From the NCBI GenBank assembly GCA_001724855.1, contig MEED01000022.1, positions 31,343 to 95,342 of the forward strand: a stretch of DNA of 64,000 nt. Reading direction: 5' to 3'. The DNA is from Lautropia sp. SCN 69-89 (GTDB taxonomy: Bacteria > Pseudomonadota > Gammaproteobacteria > Burkholderiales > Burkholderiaceae_E). Shown here one piece after another: positions 30,427 to 39,928 of the stretch (the first letter of the stretch is position 1; every line of letters starts with the position of its first letter). Under the pieces are notes generated by a model. That model did not search any database, had not been told where the DNA came from, and saw only the letters and a list, made by a program, of their open reading frames with translations. Made by a program: the position numbers and the translations under genes.

Positions 30427-30837
30427 ATGAACCGTACCGCCACTGCCCTGCGCGTGCTCACCGAACTCGACCACGTGCGCATCGACCGCCTTCTCTCGCG
30501 CTCGCAGCAAGCGTCCGGCGACGCGCTGCATTCGGTGCTCGACGACGCCGACATCGTGCCGAACCGGCAGGTGCCGGCCGACGTCGTCACGATGTACACG
30601 CAGGTCCGCGTCGAGGATCCGCGCGACGGCTCGCAGCGCAAGCTCACCGTCTGCTATCCGGAAGACGCCGATCCCGCGGCCGGCTTCGTCTCGGTGCTCT
30701 CGCCGATCGGCACCGCGCTGCTCGGCCGGCGCATCGGCGAGACGGCCGAGTGGAGCGCACCCGGCGGCACCGTCCAGAAGCTGCGCATCGTCGAGCTGCT
30801 GTTCCAGCCCGAGGCGAGCGGCGACTTCACGCTGTAG
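30427..30837 (+). CDS. rnk: nucleoside diphosphate kinase regulator / GreA-GreB C-terminal domain protein
   Basis: The 136-residue protein has an N-terminal helical segment and a C-terminal FKBP-like GreA/GreB domain (about residues 52-128) with the family's conserved LTVCYPEDAD and LSPIGTALLGRRIGE. Rnk binds RNA polymerase but lacks the Gre coiled-coil tip residues needed for transcript cleavage. AGGA lies eight bases before the ATG. It converges with the LuxR-type gene; a short UUCG-capped hairpin lies between them. Confidence 0.88.
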   Translation: MNRTATALRVLTELDHVRIDRLLSRSQQASGDALHSVLDDADIVPNRQVPADVVTMYTQVRVEDPRDGSQRKLTVCYPEDADPAAGFVSVLSPIGTALLGRRIGETAEWSAPGGTVQKLRIVELLFQPEASGDFTL

Positions 30838-30849
30838 CCGCGAGCGCGC

Positions 30850-30863
30850 CGGGCTTCGGCCCG
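30850..30863. terminator. UUCG-capped hairpin between convergent genes
   Basis: CGGGC-TTCG-GCCCG forms a 5-bp stem with a stable tetraloop 13 bases after rnk. It has no T-run, so termination is uncertain. Confidence 0.35.
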
Positions 30864-30900
30864 CCGCTGCCTGCTTCACCCGAAGGCCGCGCCGGATGCC

Positions 30901-31980
30901 TCAGCGGCCGAGCGCCCGCATCACTGCGCCGGTGCGATTCCCGACGCCCAGCCTGCGGTACATGTTCTGCAGGTGCTTGCCGACGGTGCGCCGGCTCACG
31001 CCGAGCAGTTCCGCGATGCACTCGTCGGTCTTGCCGGCCGCAATCCAGCCGAGGATCTCGGTCTGTCGCGGCGTGAGGCGGGAAGCCGGCGCGAGCGCCC
31101 GGTCCGAAGGCTCGGCGCACTCGATCAACAGGGTGCAACCCGACGGGCACGAGCGGGGCAGGCAATGCAGCACCAGCCGCGTACCGCCCGATTCGTCGAC
31201 CAGCGAAGCGCTGCGCCGGTCCTGCCCGCATGCGGCGGCCTCGCTCACCTGAGCCCGTAGCCATTGCAGCACCGGCAAGGGCAGCGCGGATCCGGGCGCG
31301 GGCGGCGCATCGCGACGCGCGATCTCCGCGAGCCAGCCGAGCGCAGGACCCGATGCCTCGACGATGCCGAAATGGCGATCGAAGGTGATTGCACCGACCC
31401 GGCCGCTGCCGGCGACGCCGTGCAGCAATCCCACCGCGCAGTCCGAGCACGCTTTCGACACTGCCTGCCGATAGAGCGCCGCGACCTGCGAACGCACCGC
31501 CTCGAGCAGGCCGATCTCGGCGTCGCTGAAATCGCGGCCCGCGCGGTTCAATACGATGCCTGTCAGCCTGCCCGGCTCCCAGGCCAGCGGCAGTAGTGCC
31601 ACCCGGTCCAGGCCCAGCGGTCCGTAATAGTCGCGGAAAAGCTCGCTGCGGCGGAAGTCGGCGTCGTTCACGCAATCCGTGAGCCGGACGGCTCGCGCGT
31701 GCGGATGCCGCAGGTGGTGCCGCACCAGCGGATGTCCGGCAAGAAGCCGATCGAAGGCCGCAGGGTCGATGTGCCCCGGCGGATCGGGCGGGCAGGCGGA
31801 CAGGAATCGCCTGCCGGCCGCCAGGTCGCAGACGCTGAGGGTCGTGAACTCGGAAGCGACGATGCGCGCCAGCCTTCCGAGCAGGCCGAGCACCTGGTCG
31901 GGAGCCGGGCGCGCGCCGTCCCCGAGCGTTCCGAGCAGGCGGAACGCGCGAGCGAGTTCGCCCTGGCGCGGCTGTCTCAC
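30901..31980 (-). CDS. LuxR-family transcriptional regulator with GAF-like sensor
   Basis: The protein (359 residues from GTG 31980; 369 from TTG 32010) has an N-terminal sensor region of GAF-like pattern (about residues 30-180) and a C-terminal LuxR/FixJ helix-turn-helix: LTPRQTEILGWIAAGKTDECIAELLG followed by SRRTVGKHLQNMYRRLGV, broken here at the turn. Cys pairs in the middle (KACSDC) could be redox- or metal-sensitive. It is divergent from a methyltransferase gene, with an inverted repeat TACGCA-N4-TGCGTA between them, so it probably regulates that gene and itself. The later start is preferred because it leaves that repeat untranslated. Confidence 0.82.
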   Translation of the reverse strand: MRQPRQGELARAFRLLGTLGDGARPAPDQVLGLLGRLARIVASEFTTLSVCDLAAGRRFLSACPPDPPGHIDPAAFDRLLAGHPLVRHHLRHPHARAVRLTDCVNDADFRRSELFRDYYGPLGLDRVALLPLAWEPGRLTGIVLNRAGRDFSDAEIGLLEAVRSQVAALYRQAVSKACSDCAVGLLHGVAGSGRVGAITFDRHFGIVEASGPALGWLAEIARRDAPPAPGSALPLPVLQWLRAQVSEAAACGQDRRSASLVDESGGTRLVLHCLPRSCPSGCTLLIECAEPSDRALAPASRLTPRQTEILGWIAAGKTDECIAELLGVSRRTVGKHLQNMYRRLGVGNRTGAVMRALGR

Positions 31981-32003
31981 GATGCAGTGCCCGGGGAGGC
32001 GCT

Positions 32004-32019
32004 TACGCAAGGATGCGTA
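32004..32019. promoter_or_regulatory. inverted repeat, likely LuxR-type operator
   Basis: TACGCA-AGGA-TGCGTA is a perfect 6-bp inverted repeat. It can also be read as two heptamers spaced by 2 bp, the geometry of NarL-type sites. It is in the divergent region between the LuxR regulator and the methyltransferase, 109 bases before the latter. Confidence 0.55.
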
Positions 32020-32127
32020 TTTACCCCCCGCCTCCGGAAGCGGAAATTATCCGCGTCCGATGGCGCGCGCGCCATTCGCGGTGCAGCGAAGGCATCGGGT
32101 CATCACATTCGATCCGGGGAGACAGCC

Positions 32128-33186
32128 ATGGCATTCGACGAAGCGAAGCTGAACGCGCTGGTGGGCCGGATCGTCGAGGAGTTCGGCGCCATCGCGAACG
32201 CGCCGCTGGTGGTCCTCGGCGACCGGCTGGGCCTCTTCCGCAAGATGGCGGGTGCCGGTCCGATGGACGCCGAGGCGGTCTCCGAGGCCACCGGCATTCG
32301 CCTGCGCTATGCCCAGGAGTGGCTCAACGCCATGGCCGCGAGCGGATACGTCGACTACGACGCCGGGACCGATCGCTATCGCTTGTCTGACGAGGCCGCG
32401 ATGGTCTTCGTCGACGAGGACAGCCCGGCGTTCCTCGCGGGCGGCTTCGAGGTGCTGGGGTCCCTGTTCAACGACCTGGACAAGATCCAGCGCGTGTTCA
32501 GCACCGGCACCGGGCTCGGCTGGCATGAGCACCATCCGATGCTGTTCTCGGGCACCGAGCGCTTCTTCCGTTCCGGCTACAAGGCACACCTGGTGCCCGA
32601 ATGGATCCCGGCGCTCGGCGGTGTCGAAGAGAAGCTTCGCAAGGGTGCGCGCGTGGCCGACGTCGGCTGCGGTTACGGCGCCTCGACGATCGTGATGGCC
32701 AAGGCCTACCCGGCGTCGCGATTCGTCGGCTTCGACTACCACCCGCAATCGGTCGAGACCGCCCGCCGCAGGGCCGCCGAGGCCGGCGTCGCCGACCGCG
32801 TCGAGTTCAAGGTTGCCGGCGCGAAGGACTATCCCGGCAACGACTACGACATGGTGGCTTTCTTCGACTGCCTGCACGACATGGGCGACCCGGTCGGCGC
32901 CGGTCGGCACGTGCGCGAGACGCTCGCGCCCGAAGGGGCGTGGATGCTGGTCGAACCGTTCGCCGGAGACAGCGTCGCCGAGAATCTCAATCCGGTGGGC
33001 CGCGTCTACTATGCCGCCTCCACGATGGTGTGCACGCCCTGCTCGCTGTCGCAGGAGGTCGGACTGGGGCTCGGCGCGCAGGCAGGGGAGCGGCGACTGC
33101 GCAAGGTCGTCCAGGAAGCCGGGTTCGCGCACTTCCGCCGCGCGACGCAGACGCCGTTCAACATGGTGTTCGAGGCACGCGCGTGA
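32128..33186 (+). CDS. SAM-dependent methyltransferase with winged-helix N-terminus
   Basis: The 352-residue protein has an N-terminal winged-helix-like domain (about residues 15-95; AEAVSEATGIRLRYAQEWLNAM) and a class I Rossmann methyltransferase domain with the SAM motif VADVGCGYGAST and FDCLHDMGDP downstream. This layout resembles dimeric small-molecule O- and C-methyltransferases. GGGGAG lies six bases before the ATG. The divergent LuxR-type gene and intervening palindrome suggest inducible expression. The substrate is unknown. Confidence 0.85.
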   Translation: MAFDEAKLNALVGRIVEEFGAIANAPLVVLGDRLGLFRKMAGAGPMDAEAVSEATGIRLRYAQEWLNAMAASGYVDYDAGTDRYRLSDEAAMVFVDEDSPAFLAGGFEVLGSLFNDLDKIQRVFSTGTGLGWHEHHPMLFSGTERFFRSGYKAHLVPEWIPALGGVEEKLRKGARVADVGCGYGASTIVMAKAYPASRFVGFDYHPQSVETARRRAAEAGVADRVEFKVAGAKDYPGNDYDMVAFFDCLHDMGDPVGAGRHVRETLAPEGAWMLVEPFAGDSVAENLNPVGRVYYAASTMVCTPCSLSQEVGLGLGAQAGERRLRKVVQEAGFAHFRRATQTPFNMVFEARA

Positions 33187-33290
33187 ACTCATCGTCGGCG
33201 CGAGCACCGGCGGGATGCCCGCCGGTCTGCGGCTGGGGCTGAGCGAACGCGCGCTGTACCGGCGCCTGAAGCGCGTGCTGCCACCTGGAA
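33187..33290 (+). pseudogene. possible remnant of a regulator gene
   Basis: Directly after the methyltransferase stop one frame reads LIVGASTGGMPAGLRLG and then LSERALYRRLKRVLP. The second part resembles a recognition helix of an AraC/Fis-type helix-turn-helix. There is no start codon or ribosome binding site, and the frame then runs into the PfkB gene's 3' end. It may be a remnant or chance. Confidence 0.3.
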
Positions 33291-34232
33291 TCAGCGGGCC
33301 GGCGGCGAGCGCACGTCGACCTGGCGCGCGAGCCGCTCGGTGTCTTCCTCGAACGCGAGCCGCGTGCCCGGCGCGAGCAGGGCCGCCGTGCCGCCGGCCA
33401 CCCCGTACCTCAGTGCATCCTCGAGCGAGCCGCCCGAGGAAAGACGCCACAGCATCGCGGCGACGAAGCTGTCGCCCGCGCCGACCGTGCTGGCGATCTC
33501 GACCTGCAGCGCCGGCGCGCGCAAGGTCCTGTCGCGCGCCGCGAGCAGCGCACCGCGATGGCCGAGCGACAGCGCAAGGAGCTCCGCCCTGCCCGCCCGC
33601 ACCATGGACTGCGCGGCACGCGCCCAGTCGTCTTCGGCCTGCGGTCCCTCGCCGGTGAGTTCGCGCAGTTCACGCAGGTTCGGCTTGGCCAGGTAGACCC
33701 CCTCCTCGAGCGCCGCCGCCAGCGGCGGGCCGGACGTGTCGAGCACCATCCGCGCGCCGCGCTGGCGCGCCGCGCGCGCAAGGCGTGCGAAGAAATCCTG
33801 GGGAACCCCCGCCGGCAGGCTCCCGCTTCCGACGACGTAATCCAGCGGGCCGGAGTACCCGCCGACGAAGTCGAGGCAAGCCTGCCATTCGCCCGGCTCG
33901 AGTTGCGGCCCCGGCAGCACGAAGCGGTACTCGCGCCCGCTGGCGCGCTCGAGCACCGTGAAGCTTTCGCGCGTTTCCTCGGCGATGTCGAGGGCGATGC
34001 TCGGGACGCCTTCCCGGTCGAGCAGCTCCCGCAGCAGCCGCCCCAGGATCGGGCCGGCCGGGTAGAGCGCCGTGCAGCGGGCGCCGAACCGGGTGAGCAC
34101 GCGCGCGACGTTGATGCCTCCGCCTCCGGGGTCGCGCCGAACGTCGGCGCAGCGCAGCTTGTGTTCGGGCGTGACGGTCTGCGTCGATGCCGAGATGTCG
34201 ATCGCCGGATTCGGCGTCACCGTCAGGATCAC
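33291..34232 (-). CDS. PfkB-family hexose kinase (1-phosphofructokinase/6-phosphofructokinase II type)
   Basis: The 313-residue kinase begins ILTVTPNPAIDIS, has the substrate glycine loop DPGGGGINVARVL, KPNLRELRELTGE, and the C-terminal ATP/anion-hole motif STVGAGDSFVAAMLW with catalytic Asp. Members phosphorylate fructose-1-P, fructose-6-P or tagatose-6-P. GTG 34232 is chosen because relatives start at this strand; a GTG at 34241 is also possible. No sugar transport genes are adjacent, so the substrate is open. Confidence 0.85.
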   Translation of the reverse strand: MILTVTPNPAIDISASTQTVTPEHKLRCADVRRDPGGGGINVARVLTRFGARCTALYPAGPILGRLLRELLDREGVPSIALDIAEETRESFTVLERASGREYRFVLPGPQLEPGEWQACLDFVGGYSGPLDYVVGSGSLPAGVPQDFFARLARAARQRGARMVLDTSGPPLAAALEEGVYLAKPNLRELRELTGEGPQAEDDWARAAQSMVRAGRAELLALSLGHRGALLAARDRTLRAPALQVEIASTVGAGDSFVAAMLWRLSSGGSLEDALRYGVAGGTAALLAPGTRLAFEEDTERLARQVDVRSPPAR

Positions 34233-34439
34233 GGCACCCACCGTGTCATGGCGGCCGCCGGAGCGGGCCGAGCCTCGCTGTGCTCGAAGCAGAGGGCAAG
34301 CATTGGATCTCCAGCACCCGAAATGGTTCGAAGGGCGTGCGTGCAGCCAATGCTGCCCCGCCCGCAACGCTCGAGGTCGATCCTGATCAAACTCGCACCT
34401 CGCACGGCTTCGGAAGCACCAGCGCCGGATCTGAGCGAC

Positions 34440-34496
34440 GATATATAAAGTATTTTATTAAAAGTATTGTATAGCATGCTGTTTTATCGAATCTAA
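34440..34496 (+). promoter_or_regulatory. AT-rich mutS leader with 14-bp imperfect direct repeat
   Basis: Two copies of AAAGTATTnTAT begin at 34447 and 34461 with a 14-bp period, inside an AT-rich segment that is unlike the rest of the window. It contains several -10-like hexamers such as TATAAA and TATTGT. It lies directly before the first possible mutS start. Confidence 0.45.
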
Positions 34497-37370
34497 TTGA
34501 TGATAAACCAGGCTTCAACCACGGCGCCGCAGCCGGCCCGCGAAGACTGCCGCGATGCCCCACGCAATGGGCTGCTCCCCGCTGGCATACTTGCGGACCA
34601 GATCCCAGGTTCAGCGCCCGTGCCCCTGCCGCAGCCCTCACCGGACCCCCGCCCTGTCGAGTCGGACCTGGCCGCCCACACGCCGATGATGGCGCAATAC
34701 CTGCGCCTGAAGGCCGAGCATCCCGACCGGCTGATGTTCTACCGGATGGGCGACTTCTACGAGCTCTTCTACGGCGACGCCGAGCGCGCGGCGCGCCTGC
34801 TCGGCATCACGCTGACGAAGCGCGGCACCTCGGCCGGCGCACCGATCCCGATGGCCGGCGTGCCGGTGCACTCGGTCGAGCAGTACCTGGCCCGGCTGAT
34901 CCGGCTCGGCGAGTCGGTCGCCGTCTGCGAGCAGATCGGCGATCCGGCGACCTCGAAGGGGCCGGTCGAACGCAAGGTGGTCCGCATCGTCACGCCGGGC
35001 ACGCTGACCGACGCGCAGTTGCTGCCCGATCGCGACGACCGGATCCTGCTGGCGCTGCTCCCCGCCGCCTCGGGCCCGCTCGGCCTCGCGTGGATGGTGG
35101 TCGCCAGCGGCGAGTGCTGGCTCGCCGAGCTCGCCCCCGAGGCGTTCGCACGCGAGCTCGACCGCCTGCGCCCCGCCGAGATCGTCGTACCGGAGGGAAC
35201 CACGCTGCCGGCCGCGCTGGGTGAATGGCTCGCGGCGGCGGCGATCGCGCGCGCGCCCGGATGGCAATTCGACGCGGCACGCGCGCGGCGCCGGCTCACC
35301 GAACTGCTGGGCACCCGCGATCTCTCCGGCTTCGGCGCGCAGGGGCTCGATTCGGCCACTGCGGCCGCCGGCGCCCTGCTCGACTACGTCGAGCGCACGC
35401 AGGGGCAATCGCCTTCGCACCTGCAGGCGCTGCGCGTGTTCGTCGGCGACGAATTCGTCGTGCTCGACGCAGCGGCGCGGCGCAACCTCGAGATCGTCGA
35501 GCCGATGCGCGGCGACGACGGCGCATCGCTGCTCAGGCTGCTCGATCGCTGTGCGACCAGCGCGGGCGGACGCCTGATGCGGCGCTGGCTGCTGGAACCC
35601 CTGCGCTCGCAGCCGCAGGCCTCGCGCCGGCATGGCTGCGTCGAGGCGCTGCTCGCCCCTGCTGCGGCACCGTCGATGCTCGAGGATGCCGCTGCCGCGC
35701 CGCTGTACGAAGCCATGCTCGCCGACCTGCGCGAACTGCCCGACCTCGAACGGATCGCGGCGCGCATCGCGCTACGCTCGGCCCGGCCGCGCGAGCTCGC
35801 GGCGCTGCGCGACGCCGAGCCCGCGCTGCGCCGCCTGCACGCGCGCGTGGCCGGCCTCGACCCGGCGCTCTTCGGCGAACTGCGCGACGCGCTGCAGGTC
35901 CCCGATGCGGCGCTCGCGCCGATCGCCGGCGCACTCGCCGACGAGCCGGCTGCGCAGGCGCGCGACGGCGGCGTGATCCGCGACGGCCACGACGCCGCGC
36001 TGGACGAGCTGCGCCGCATCGACCGCGACTGCGACAGCATGCTCGCCGCGATGGAGTTGCGCGAGCGCGAGCGCACCGGCATCGCGAACCTGCGCGTCGG
36101 CTACACCGGGGTGCACGGCTTCTACATCGAGGTCACGCGCGGCCAGGCCGATCGCGTGCCCGACGATTACCGCCGCCGACAGACGCTGAAGAACGCCGAG
36201 CGCTACATCACGCCCGAGCTGAAGGCCTTCGAGGACAAGGCGCTGTCGGCGCGCGAACGCGCGCTCGCGCTCGAGCGCGAGCTCTACGAGACGCTGCTCG
36301 ACGCACTGGCGCCATCGGTGTCCGCCTGGCAGCGCGCGGGTCGCGCAGCCGCGCAACTCGACGTGCTGGCCGCGTTCGCGCAGCGCGCGCACACGCTGCG
36401 CTGGGTGCGTCCGCGCTTTTCCGCGGCGCCCGGCATCGAGATCCGCGCAGGGCGCCATCCAGTGGTCGAGGCCGGTGTCGAGCAGTACACGCCGAACGAC
36501 TGCGTAATGCGCGAGAACCGGCGCATGCTGCTGCTCACCGGGCCGAACATGGGCGGCAAGTCCACCTACATGCGTTCCGTGGCGCTGATCGCCCTGCTCG
36601 CCTGCTGCGGCAGCTTCGTACCCGCCGACGCCTGCGAAATCGGGCCGATCGACCGGATCTTCACCCGCGTCGGCGCCTCCGACGACCTCGCCGGCGGACG
36701 CTCGACCTTCATGGTCGAGATGACGGAGGCGGCGGCCATCCTGCACGCGGCCACCGAGCGTTCGCTGGTGCTGATGGACGAGATCGGCCGCGGCACCTCG
36801 ACCTTCGACGGTCTCGCGCTGGCGCACGCGATCGCCGCGCGGCTGCTGTCGCACAACCGCTCGCTGACGCTGTTCGCGACGCATTATTTCGAGTTGACGC
36901 AGCTCGCGGCCACGCATCCGCAGGCGGTGAACCTGCACCTGGCGGCGGCCGAGCATCGCGGCGGCATCGTGTTCCTGCACGAGGTGCGCGACGGTCCGGC
37001 CAGTCGCAGCTATGGGTTGCAGGTGGCCCGGCTCGCCGGTCTGCCGGCGCCGGTCGTTCGCGCAGCCAGTCAGCTGCTCGGCGAGCTCGAGGCGCGTGCC
37101 CGCTCGCGCGACGAGCAGCTCGATCTGTTCGCGATGCCGCAGGAGGCAGGCCCCGACCTCGCCGGACCCGACGGGGGCGGCAGCGATACGGGCAGCAGCG
37201 ACGCGGACGGTGCCGCCTCGCCGCCCGGCGCACGCCGTGACGCGGAGGTCGCGCTGCATCTGCTCGAGCGGCTGCGCCGGGTCGATCCCGATGCACTGAG
37301 CGCGCGCGACGCGCTCGAACTGCTCTACGAACTGCACGCACAGCTCGGCGAGGTGCCCGGCACAGGCTGA
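34497..37370 (+). CDS. mutS: DNA mismatch repair ATPase MutS
   Basis: MutS recognises mismatches and starts repair. From the first ATG the protein has 957 residues. The mismatch-binding domain begins at [17 protein letters not shown] (about residue 61) and includes [18 protein letters not shown] with the Phe-X-Glu wedge. The ATPase has Walker [10 protein letters not shown], Walker [14 protein letters not shown] and FATHYFELT. The tail contains EQLDLFAMP, a clamp-binding type motif, before a Gly/Ser-rich insert and a final helical segment. Residues 1-58 have no family match and no ribosome binding site precedes ATG 34497, so GTG 34620 may be the real start. Confidence 0.95.
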   Translation: MMINQASTTAPQPAREDCRDAPRNGLLPAGILADQIPGSAPVPLPQPSPDPRPVESDLAAHTPMMAQYLRLKAEHPDRLMFYRMGDFYELFYGDAERAARLLGITLTKRGTSAGAPIPMAGVPVHSVEQYLARLIRLGESVAVCEQIGDPATSKGPVERKVVRIVTPGTLTDAQLLPDRDDRILLALLPAASGPLGLAWMVVASGECWLAELAPEAFARELDRLRPAEIVVPEGTTLPAALGEWLAAAAIARAPGWQFDAARARRRLTELLGTRDLSGFGAQGLDSATAAAGALLDYVERTQGQSPSHLQALRVFVGDEFVVLDAAARRNLEIVEPMRGDDGASLLRLLDRCATSAGGRLMRRWLLEPLRSQPQASRRHGCVEALLAPAAAPSMLEDAAAAPLYEAMLADLRELPDLERIAARIALRSARPRELAALRDAEPALRRLHARVAGLDPALFGELRDALQVPDAALAPIAGALADEPAAQARDGGVIRDGHDAALDELRRIDRDCDSMLAAMELRERERTGIANLRVGYTGVHGFYIEVTRGQADRVPDDYRRRQTLKNAERYITPELKAFEDKALSARERALALERELYETLLDALAPSVSAWQRAGRAAAQLDVLAAFAQRAHTLRWVRPRFSAAPGIEIRAGRHPVVEAGVEQYTPNDCVMRENRRMLLLTGPNMGGKSTYMRSVALIALLACCGSFVPADACEIGPIDRIFTRVGASDDLAGGRSTFMVEMTEAAAILHAATERSLVLMDEIGRGTSTFDGLALAHAIAARLLSHNRSLTLFATHYFELTQLAATHPQAVNLHLAAAEHRGGIVFLHEVRDGPASRSYGLQVARLAGLPAPVVRAASQLLGELEARARSRDEQLDLFAMPQEAGPDLAGPDGGGSDTGSSDADGAASPPGARRDAEVALHLLERLRRVDPDALSARDALELLYELHAQLGEVPGTG

Positions 37371-37496
37371 GCCGGTAGAGCGGCCACGAGGGTGAGCGCG
37401 CCGGCCGTGAGGGCGAGCGCACCGGGGCCGCGAGGCTCGCTAAGTCAGCGTCGCGCGGGCACTCCCGGCCGGTCACTGTCGGCTGGTCGCGGCCTG

Positions 37497-38510
37497 TCAA
37501 CCGCCGGATCGCCCCGGCCGCATCGAGGCCGTCGTGCTGCCGGCGACCGCGGCCAGTGCCGCCGCGAGCAGCGCAGCGACCGCGTTGTGCAGCGTGGCGG
37601 TCGTCAACGCTTGCGCGCCGAGCGCCGTGCCCGCGCCAAGCAGGATCTGCGCAATCGCCAGCGCGGCCAGCCACGCGGCGAGCACCGGGCGCGCGGCGCG
37701 CAGCCTGAGCGCGAGCAGCGCGACCAGCGCAGCGAACACCAGTCCGGCCACACGGTGCGCGAGATGCATGCCGCGCGCCTCCGCGACGCCGACCGCCACC
37801 GTCGCGCGAACCGGATTCATCGCGGCCGGATCGAAGCGCGCTCCGGCGCACAGCGGCGCGTCGCACGCATCGATCGCGTGCCGCGCACCGATCATCGTGC
37901 CGCCCCAGGCGAGCAGACCGAGCAGCGCCAGCGCCGCCAGCGCGATGCGCGCCGCGCCGGGCACGCCGCGCGCGGCAGCGGCCCTACCCGACGCGCCGGC
38001 CGGACCCGACGCAACGGGCGTGCCGCGGCCGACGCGCGCCGCCGCGATCCAGGCGAGTGCCGCCGCCAGCAGCAGCCCGCCGACCAGATTGCCCAGCGTG
38101 ACCAGCGGCAGGTCGTGCGGCGTGTAGCGCCCCAGCCAGGCGAGGAACACCGTGTCGACCAGTGCGACGGTGGCCGCGATCCGTTCGCCGCCGCGCATCG
38201 ACGACCAGCCGAACACCGCGATGAGCAGCACCAGCACGCCCACCAGCGTCGCGCTCACCCGGTGCAGCGACCGGGCGATACGCACCGCACCCGTCGCCTC
38301 GGCCGTGGGCGCTGTGGCGGCGGCAGCACCCGCCGCACCGTCCGACTGCGCAGCGCCAGAGGCGCGCGCTTCGGCGGCAGCCTGCGCCGCGCGGTAGCAC
38401 GCCGGCCAGCCGTCGCAGCCGACGCCGTTCTGCGCGTGGCGGATGAATGCGCTCGACGCGGTGATGCACACCGTGAGCAGGCACGCGAGCAGCGCCAGGA
38501 CGCGGATCAT
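37497..38510 (-). CDS. ctaA: heme A synthase (COX15/CtaA family)
   Basis: The 337-residue protein has eight predicted membrane helices in two homologous halves, with heme-ligand His pairs in SAFIRHAQNG, RSLHRVSATLVG, MHLAHRVAGL and TTATLHNAV. CtaA oxidises heme O to heme A for heme-copper oxidases. An Ala-rich loop (about 45-75) and a Cys pair ACDAPLC are present. It ends the nine-gene minus-strand run and overlaps the oxidase-like gene by ATGA. Together with ctaB it implies that the locus enzyme uses an a-type (or modified a-type) heme. Confidence 0.88.
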   Translation of the reverse strand: MIRVLALLACLLTVCITASSAFIRHAQNGVGCDGWPACYRAAQAAAEARASGAAQSDGAAGAAAATAPTAEATGAVRIARSLHRVSATLVGVLVLLIAVFGWSSMRGGERIAATVALVDTVFLAWLGRYTPHDLPLVTLGNLVGGLLLAAALAWIAAARVGRGTPVASGPAGASGRAAAARGVPGAARIALAALALLGLLAWGGTMIGARHAIDACDAPLCAGARFDPAAMNPVRATVAVGVAEARGMHLAHRVAGLVFAALVALLALRLRAARPVLAAWLAALAIAQILLGAGTALGAQALTTATLHNAVAALLAAALAAVAGSTTASMRPGRSGG

Positions 38511-39928
38511 CGGGCGCACCGCGCGGCGATCACGCTGTCGAGCACCACCCAGACGAACAGGATGCCGCCGACGATCGCGAGCAGGCCCCCGAACCCCATC
38601 AGGCCCATGCCGAAGATTTCCTGCGTGGTGCGCAGCGTCTGCTCGGCGCCGGCGACCTTGCGCTGCACCCCGTAGCCGCCGGACCACATCAGTCCGAGGA
38701 TGTGCAGCAACTGGCCGCCGCCATACAGCCACGGTTGCCAGTTCGCGATGCGGCCGCTGGCCTCGCGATACCCGAAGCGCGGCAGCAGCGCGTAGGCCAG
38801 GCCCATCAGCGCCAGCGTCACGCCGACGATCGAGCCGTGGTAGTGCGCGGGCACCCGGACGTCGGATCCCTGGATCAGGAAGCCGAGCACGCCGCCGGTG
38901 GAGAACAGAAGCAGCGACGCGATCAGCGACGCGCGCAGCGGACGCGTCGCTGGCGTGGACGCGACGCGACGCGCCAGCGCGACCGCCAGCGCCAGCACCA
39001 TCGGCAGGATCGCCAGCCCACCGCCGAAGCGCATCAGCCAGGTCATCATCTTGCGATGCTCGACCGACGGCACGGTCCAGTTCAGGTAGATGAGCGGCGC
39101 GACGAACACCGAGACGAGCCCGATCGCGTAGACCAGCACCACCACGCGCGGGCTCAGCGGCAGCGGCGAACCGATGAGGGTGGCCAGCCAGGCCCAGGCG
39201 ACCAGCATCAGCAGGGTCCAGGTGAACTGGATCACGTGGCCCGGCCCCCAGAACAGCAGCTCGTAGTAGGTGGGCGCGTCGAGCTCGCGCGGCACCTCGA
39301 CGATGGACCATGCCATCGCCATCAGTGCGACCGCGCTCGACACCGCGGCCGCCTTCAGGCCGAAGCGCAGCGCATCGGCGCCGTCGAGCTGCAGGCTCAT
39401 GCGCGCGGGGGCGACGAACGAGCGCAGCGTGAGCAACAGGAAACCGGCGCCGAGCACGACCAGCCCGTACAGGAACGCGTCGTTCTCGAGCACCGGCACG
39501 TAGTTCGACATCACCGGCGCGGCGGCACCGGTGAACGGCGCCAGGGCCATGAACACCGTGCCCAGCGCGGCGGCGAACAGCGCGAGCCATCCGAGCCACA
39601 GCAGCCGCGGCGAAGTGTCGATCGTCCACAGCATCCCCGCCATCGAGACGAACCAGACGAGCACCGACAGATCGACGTGCACCACCAGCGCGACGCGGAA
39701 GAAGTCGCCGGCGGGAACCAGGTTCGCAACGAAGGGCGTGCGCGCAAGCACCAGCAGGATCGAGAACACTCCCGCGCCGATCAGCGCAGCCACCCCCAGC
39801 AGCAGCCAGCCGGCGGCGATCGTGCGCTGCTCGGTGGCCGGAACGCCGATGTCGAAGCGATCGTCGCGCGTCGCCGCCGGCGCACGGCCGAACGCGCGTG
39901 GAAAGCCGGCCGTCTGCGCGTCCCTCAT
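38507..39928 (-). CDS. diverged heme-copper oxidase subunit I homologue
   Basis: The 473-residue protein has about twelve membrane helices. Heme ligands are kept: His84 in VVHVDLSVL and two His in VPAHYHGSIVG. The CuB site is altered: His231 lies in WGPGHVIQF with no Tyr four residues on, and the usual His-His pair is Glu290-His291 (SVEHRKMM). Loss of Tyr and of one His argues against O2 reduction. NO-reductase relatives with altered CuB ligands are known. It is the second subunit I-like protein of this locus and is coupled by overlaps to its neighbours. It may be a second catalytic subunit or an accessory heme protein. Confidence 0.78.
   Translation of the reverse strand: MRDAQTAGFPRAFGRAPAATRDDRFDIGVPATEQRTIAAGWLLLGVAALIGAGVFSILLVLARTPFVANLVPAGDFFRVALVVHVDLSVLVWFVSMAGMLWTIDTSPRLLWLGWLALFAAALGTVFMALAPFTGAAAPVMSNYVPVLENDAFLYGLVVLGAGFLLLTLRSFVAPARMSLQLDGADALRFGLKAAAVSSAVALMAMAWSIVEVPRELDAPTYYELLFWGPGHVIQFTWTLLMLVAWAWLATLIGSPLPLSPRVVVLVYAIGLVSVFVAPLIYLNWTVPSVEHRKMMTWLMRFGGGLAILPMVLALAVALARRVASTPATRPLRASLIASLLLFSTGGVLGFLIQGSDVRVPAHYHGSIVGVTLALMGLAYALLPRFGYREASGRIANWQPWLYGGGQLLHILGLMWSGGYGVQRKVAGAEQTLRTTQEIFGMGLMGFGGLLAIVGGILFVWVVLDSVIAARCAR

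Noticed and set aside
37371..37496. terminator between mutS and ctaA
   Set aside because: The 126-base convergent gap is GC-rich, but I found no stem with a T-run or a long perfect inverted repeat.
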